From Adhaeribacter soli (GTDB taxonomy: Bacteria > Bacteroidota > Bacteroidia > Cytophagales > Hymenobacteraceae): 64,000 nucleotides of DNA. Position numbers and translations under genes: made by a program. The first letter of the stretch is position 1. Each line of letters opens with the position of its first letter. Below the pieces are notes generated by a model that saw only the letters and a list, made by a program, of their open reading frames with translations, was not told the origin of the DNA and ran no database searches. Below, one piece after another: positions 62,401-64,000 of this stretch. The DNA lies in contig NZ_VTWT01000003.1 of the NCBI RefSeq assembly GCF_008727925.1, positions 248,001-312,000 on the forward strand, written 5' to 3'.

Positions 62401-63404
62401 AAACTTCCGGAACCTACTCGGTAACGGTGACCGATGGTTTGAACTGTTCGGCAACTTCCACTCCGGTAACAGTAACGGTAACCCCGCTGCCGGTAGTCAG
62501 CATCGCCGACCAGACCATTTGTGCCGGTGGTTCTGCCACTTTAACCGTAACCGCACAGACAGGGGTGACTTATACCTGGTCTAACGGCCAGACCGGCAGC
62601 TCCATTACGGTTTCGCCTGCGGCTAATACCACTTATACCGTTACCGCCACAACCGCCGGCGGCTGTACTTCCTCCGATCAGGCTACGGTTACAGTTAATG
62701 CCCTGCCGGTAATAAATGCAGGCATGGATGTATCGGTTTGTCCGGGAGCCAGTACTACTTTAACCGCTACCGGCGGAACGACCTATACCTGGACTGATGG
62801 CACAAATACCTTTACCGGCAGCAGCATTACGGTTACGCCTGTGGCAACTACCACCTATACCGTAACTTCCGGACCAAATGCCAATAATTGCTCCGGCACC
62901 GACCAGGTAACGGTTACCGTATTGCCAGCTCCGGCAGCACCGGTTATTACGTATACCGGCGGCGTACTGGCTTCCAGCGCTACTACCGGAAACCAGTGGT
63001 ACCTGAACGGCACGGCCATTCCGGGCGCTACCGGCCAGACCCATACGCCTACTGCCAGCGGGAACTATACTGTAACGGTAACTTCAGGAACCTGTCAGAC
63101 TACTTCGGTAGTGTTCGTATACAACCCGACCGGCCTTGCCGACTCTATGTTTGCTAACCAGTTGCAGGTGTATCCGAACCCTACCACCAGCAGCTTCCAG
63201 GTAAAACTTACCGGCTTTGCCAAACCAGCTACCCTCATGCTTTACAACTTAACCGGCCAGCTGGTAGATAAAGCCGAAGTAAAGCCGGACCAGAACAAGG
63301 TACTGAACCATAGCTTCGACCTAAGCCACAAAGCTTCCGGCGTGTATCTGCTTCGCCTGGAAACCGAAGGGAAAGTAACCTACCGGAAAGTGGTGAAAGA
63401 ATAG
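56490..63404 (+). CDS. Giant multidomain T9SS type A surface protein
   Basis: A 2304-residue exported protein. Signal peptide about 1-24 (ACSHLGFAQ), an N-terminal beta domain about 25-245 (LPFNFAFYGNPVTNFKVSRN), CARDB-like domains about 247-335, 785-900 and 1105-1210 (NVVVTLKNFSQSTLSNVTVK, VTVKNLGVASKSNIPVTVNV), a right-handed parallel beta-helix about 340-780 (NGADHIVLQNLTIENLNPTT, SDNNDNFEISFNTVRNFSGR), a jelly-roll-like domain about 910-1100, then 11 Ig/PKD-like repeats about 1428-2215, and a T9SS type A sorting domain over the last 80 residues (LQVYPNPTTSSFQVKLTGFA). Beta-helix modules often bind or cleave polysaccharide, but no catalytic residues were recognised. Probably a surface adhesin or carbohydrate-binding protein. 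Confidence 0.9.
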   Translation: MKKRIRKLLALCGLLACSHLGFAQYNPNLQFNAGNPRNLNTTADTATVGWLAITAGGEATNSWSAVQALPFNFAFYGNPVTNFKVSRNGLLTFNTATALLPNNNADLPTNLLPDKTIASFWDSFSAAAPLPANSKIYTRVFGPAGSRQLWVKWINYEIGNPVCAFANFACVLEEGTNKVYMIDMNYSSAANVTATIGLQNTSSHAIQFGSSTFGFFSTNSGPAAADNDYYEFTPQVTSDAGVLSIDAPTVPFGSGISNVVVTLKNFSQSTLSNVTVKWKVNNVQQPDFVYNGSIAPNTTLSNVNIGSFNFADGATYSIEAETFSPNSSSDINPANDKATKSVCPMLLGNYVIGGVTGRFNTITEAVNMLHCAGVETAVKFTLAPGTGPFNESVSINPIYGASGKNTITFDGGTTTEKVTSTGLYTFRLNGADHIVLQNLTIENLNPTTSSNILLVSQADSNIIRNNVIQVKTGGTGTNVFAGITLGTTNFTGTPNNGSFNRIENNEIENGTYGIIMRAVAGGLDSRNRLVGNTITGAGTAAILSAYQQMPYIQKNIIQLVTGATNATGIQSDNNDNFEISFNTVRNFSGRGIAVSNGNTISGGVNSRAKIVNNMLSSAPGSFGDGIGFNSASSFIDILHNSISINGGNGDGIFINSGTSITVKNNSIALFNPTGTFSRALWGGASVSFAAFDHNNFFVTGGGNIIRLNNTDLTPSTYKGFAGFNANSQDGNPGYLDPVNDLHAITPQLNNKGDNTVAVTTDIDGEARPATVGGQVDIGADEFTVFPNDVAVTALVAPGLNGRQFTSKSLTAAQDVTIKVVNTGGTALSNIPVYYSLNGVVSAVETIPGPLSPGTSTNYTFTAKANMAAVGTYNINAFAALTNDDDRSNDTLGILQVKQLENAPVLVFPVAEDFEAVPTLVLKDNQVGVPGAERFDYENNSADGRFRSFAGTGFAKSGTRAVTFDRVGFTGGTTPVNYLLLTLNLSNYTTTDVLMLDFAYAYHTTSTIDNPQSRVWVRGNDTAPWVEVYNLFANKIGAGNYKPVTNVNMSAALAAAGQTYSASTQIRFGQSGTGSATSTTCCNGTSFDDIAVRKLLQTDLSVTALLKPVANACGDSTQTVSVTVKNLGVASKSNIPVTVNVTGPVTATLNATIPGPLTTDQAITIPLGTLNTYAGGSYRFKAYTSMANDEDLRNDTLTTTLFLNAIPTMPVATNATTCEGESAVLQVSGTADSYNFYAAKTGGAVLVNSAAGTFTTPPLTATTTYYASSVNSTVAEVGPKDMNIGVGGSVTQFDAGLEFNVLRELILDSVFVYPASAGNVKINLLNASNVVIATQTVAVTTPNLKTPIPLNFRIPAGNGYKLNAQGSTVTALFRNTNGAIYPYQIPQALSITGGTFGVGPFYYFFYDWQVTVLECESKRVAVTATVTPRPVVNLGADIRDCSGGPVTLDAGNAGLGYAFQWSQGGTAQTFSATTSGQYWVKVTNPITGCFKTDTINVFIGTSPVVDLGADITSCGVVMLDASNAGTGFDYSWSNGLATQTIGVTTSGTYSVTVTNPATGCSTTDQIQVTINQRPTVSLGADKVQCGGTVTLDAGNAGSGFSYLWSTGGTTQTVGAATSGQYWVRVTNPATGCFSTDTVNVTINAAPVVDLGADVIQCGGTATLDAGNPGFTYLWSNGATTQTINATASGTYSVTVTNPATNCSSTDQVQVTINALPVVNLGADINQCGGTAALNAGNAGMTYLWSTGATTQSVSAATTGQFWVKVTNPTTGCFSSDTINVTINNKPVVNLGPAISQCGGTATLDAGNAGSGFTYLWSTGATSQTVNVSTSGTYSVTVTNPATNCSETAQVQVSINSVPVVNLGPDVTQCGGSVTLNAGNTGSGFNFLWNTGATTNTISAAATGKYWVQVTNPTGNCVATDTVNVLINPLPVVAVSTSKAPTICQGDSVLLTASGAGPFLWSNGATTQAIKVKTSGTYSVTVTDGLNCSATSTPVTVTVTPLPVVSIADQTICAGGSATLTVTAQTGVTYTWSNGQTGSSITVSPAANTTYTVTATTAGGCTSSDQATVTVNALPVINAGMDVSVCPGASTTLTATGGTTYTWTDGTNTFTGSSITVTPVATTTYTVTSGPNANNCSGTDQVTVTVLPAPAAPVITYTGGVLASSATTGNQWYLNGTAIPGATGQTHTPTASGNYTVTVTSGTCQTTSVVFVYNPTGLADSMFANQLQVYPNPTTSSFQVKLTGFAKPATLMLYNLTGQLVDKAEVKPDQNKVLNHSFDLSHKASGVYLLRLETEGKVTYRKVVKE
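60777..62280 (+). repeat. Seven alternating A/B Ig-like repeats with a 428-bp higher-order unit
   Basis: Repeats start at 60777, 60995, 61207, 61425, 61635, 61845 and 62061. Odd repeats end in SGQYWVKVTNP-x-TGCF-x-TDT, even ones in SGTYSVTVTNPAT-x-CS-x-TDQ. Odd repeats resemble each other, and even ones each other, more than direct neighbours, so the array grew by duplication of a two-domain unit (426-430 bp). Confidence 0.85.
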
Positions 63405-63426
63405 TAGCGTTTCCGAAGGAAAAAGT

Positions 63427-63458
63427 AAAAGCCCCGGCCAGCAGGTCGGGGCTTTTTG
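63427..63458 (+). terminator. Rho-independent terminator after the 2304-residue protein gene
   Basis: Stem AAAAGCCCCG / CGGGGCTTTT with a 10-base loop and following TTGTTTG, 23 bases after the stop codon. Confidence 0.92.
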
Positions 63459-63519
63459 TTTGTCTGAATCAGAATCAGGATTTTATGATTTTTATGATTT
63501 CCGTGACGAATGTTTGTAG

Positions 63520-63539
63520 GGACAGGTCGCGACCTGTCC
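63520..63539. repeat. Uninterrupted 20-bp palindrome GGACAGGTCGCGACCTGTCC
   Basis: A perfect palindrome, flanked by GTAG on the left and GCA on the right, identical to the flanks of the split palindrome at 51580-51804. It therefore represents the empty site of the MITE-like insertion near polA. Confidence 0.9.
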
Positions 63540-63617
63540 GCACGATATCTGATCAATTCGGTATTTGATTGGGATGGTCTGAATCAGAATTTTCAGAAAC
63601 GAAGTTCGGCGTAGCCA

Positions 63618-63680
63618 ATTATAAAATTAGCAGAATTCTCCTTGCTTTATCTTTTCACGCATATCTCCAGCGCAGCCCCC
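63618..63680. repeat. Dispersed intergenic repeat, copy 2
   Basis: ATTATAAAATTAGCAGAATT to CCAGCGCAGC, related to 48138-48199 and preceded, as there, by TCTGAATCAGAATT wording. Non-coding. Confidence 0.7.
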
Positions 63681-63776
63681 CGAAATCACGTTTGCGGATA
63701 AAAATTAAAGCCTACGGCGATGGTAAAATAAGCTGGTAATAACTGAGATGGAGTGTCGCATAGTAGGGAATCCTTT

Positions 63777-64000
63777 TGCAAATACAACCACCCCCGAACT
63801 CCTTCCCTCCTTTGTCGGGACAGGCTCTTGAAAAGGAGGGGAGCTGCAGTCTGCTGAATTTTAGCTTTTCTGCAAGCTCACATACACTGGAGAATTCAGA
63901 ATTTAAGATAATAAGCCTGATTAAGTGAAATGAAAAGCTCCCCCCCTTTTCAAGAGCCTGTCCCGACAAAGGAGGGAAGGGGTTGGGGGTGGTTATTGCA
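63777..64000. mobile_element. Foldback (inverted-repeat) element at the right window edge
   Basis: Arms 63777-63845 and 63936-64000 are near-complete reverse complements, including an identical 36-base core (CCTTCCCTCCTTTGTCGGGA and on to CTTGAAAAGG), around about 90 bases of AT-rich centre. The outermost bases TGCA meet at the window edge, so the element may extend further. No transposase is present; non-autonomous or purely structural. Confidence 0.75.

Overview
The window looks like a chromosomal segment of a member of the Bacteroidota, probably a Cytophagales/Hymenobacteraceae-type organism (Adhaeribacter, Pontibacter or Hymenobacter-like; this is an inference from gene content, not a database match). 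Evidence: several giant secreted proteins with type IX secretion (T9SS) C-terminal domains of both type A and type B, PorP/SprF and PorE-like partners, many Cys-anchored lipoproteins, an OmpP1/FadL porin and a sulfatase with its formylglycine-generating enzyme. No tRNA, rRNA or CRISPR array was recognised.

Region 1 (1 to about 13.9 kb, almost all minus strand, AT-rich) reads as the right part of an integrative mobile element carrying a defence island. From the right: a tyrosine integrase with operator-like repeats at its start, an unknown 353-residue protein, a replication/excision-type operon (HTH proteins, DnaC-like ATPase, ribbon-helix-helix-like protein, small membrane protein), a Gabija-type pair (OLD nuclease GajA and UvrD-like helicase GajB), and a type I restriction-modification operon (hsdM, hsdS) followed by a PD-(D/E)XK nuclease gene that runs off the left edge. 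The left end of the element, and any hsdR, lie outside the window.

Region 2 (14 to 27.4 kb) is ordinary chromosome: a sulfatase/FGE lipoprotein operon, an 1803-residue T9SS type A protein, small secreted Gly-zipper and Lys/Gly-repeat proteins, a small GNAT protein, DinB, DUF2267 and an old-yellow-enzyme reductase.

Region 3 (27.9 to 43.0 kb) is a tandemly duplicated three-gene cassette: giant PKD-like repeat protein with a type B (CHU_C) sorting domain, PorP/SprF-like outer-membrane protein, and a PorE-like TPR/PD40/OmpA protein. The first giant protein also carries a DUF3494 (ice-binding-like) domain. Repeat order is largely colinear between the copies, so the cassette was apparently duplicated after the repeat array existed.

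Region 4 (43.7 to 64 kb) holds a sugar nucleotidyltransferase, a lemA/TPM/TPM cluster, a c-type cytochrome lipoprotein, polA, a lipocalin-like lipoprotein, a FadL/GDSL-hydrolase operon and a 2304-residue T9SS type A adhesin with a higher-order A/B repeat array. Its intergenic gaps are unusually rich in small repeats: heptamer tandem arrays, REP-like palindromes, a MITE-like element inserted into a palindrome whose empty version is also present in the window, and a foldback element at the right edge.
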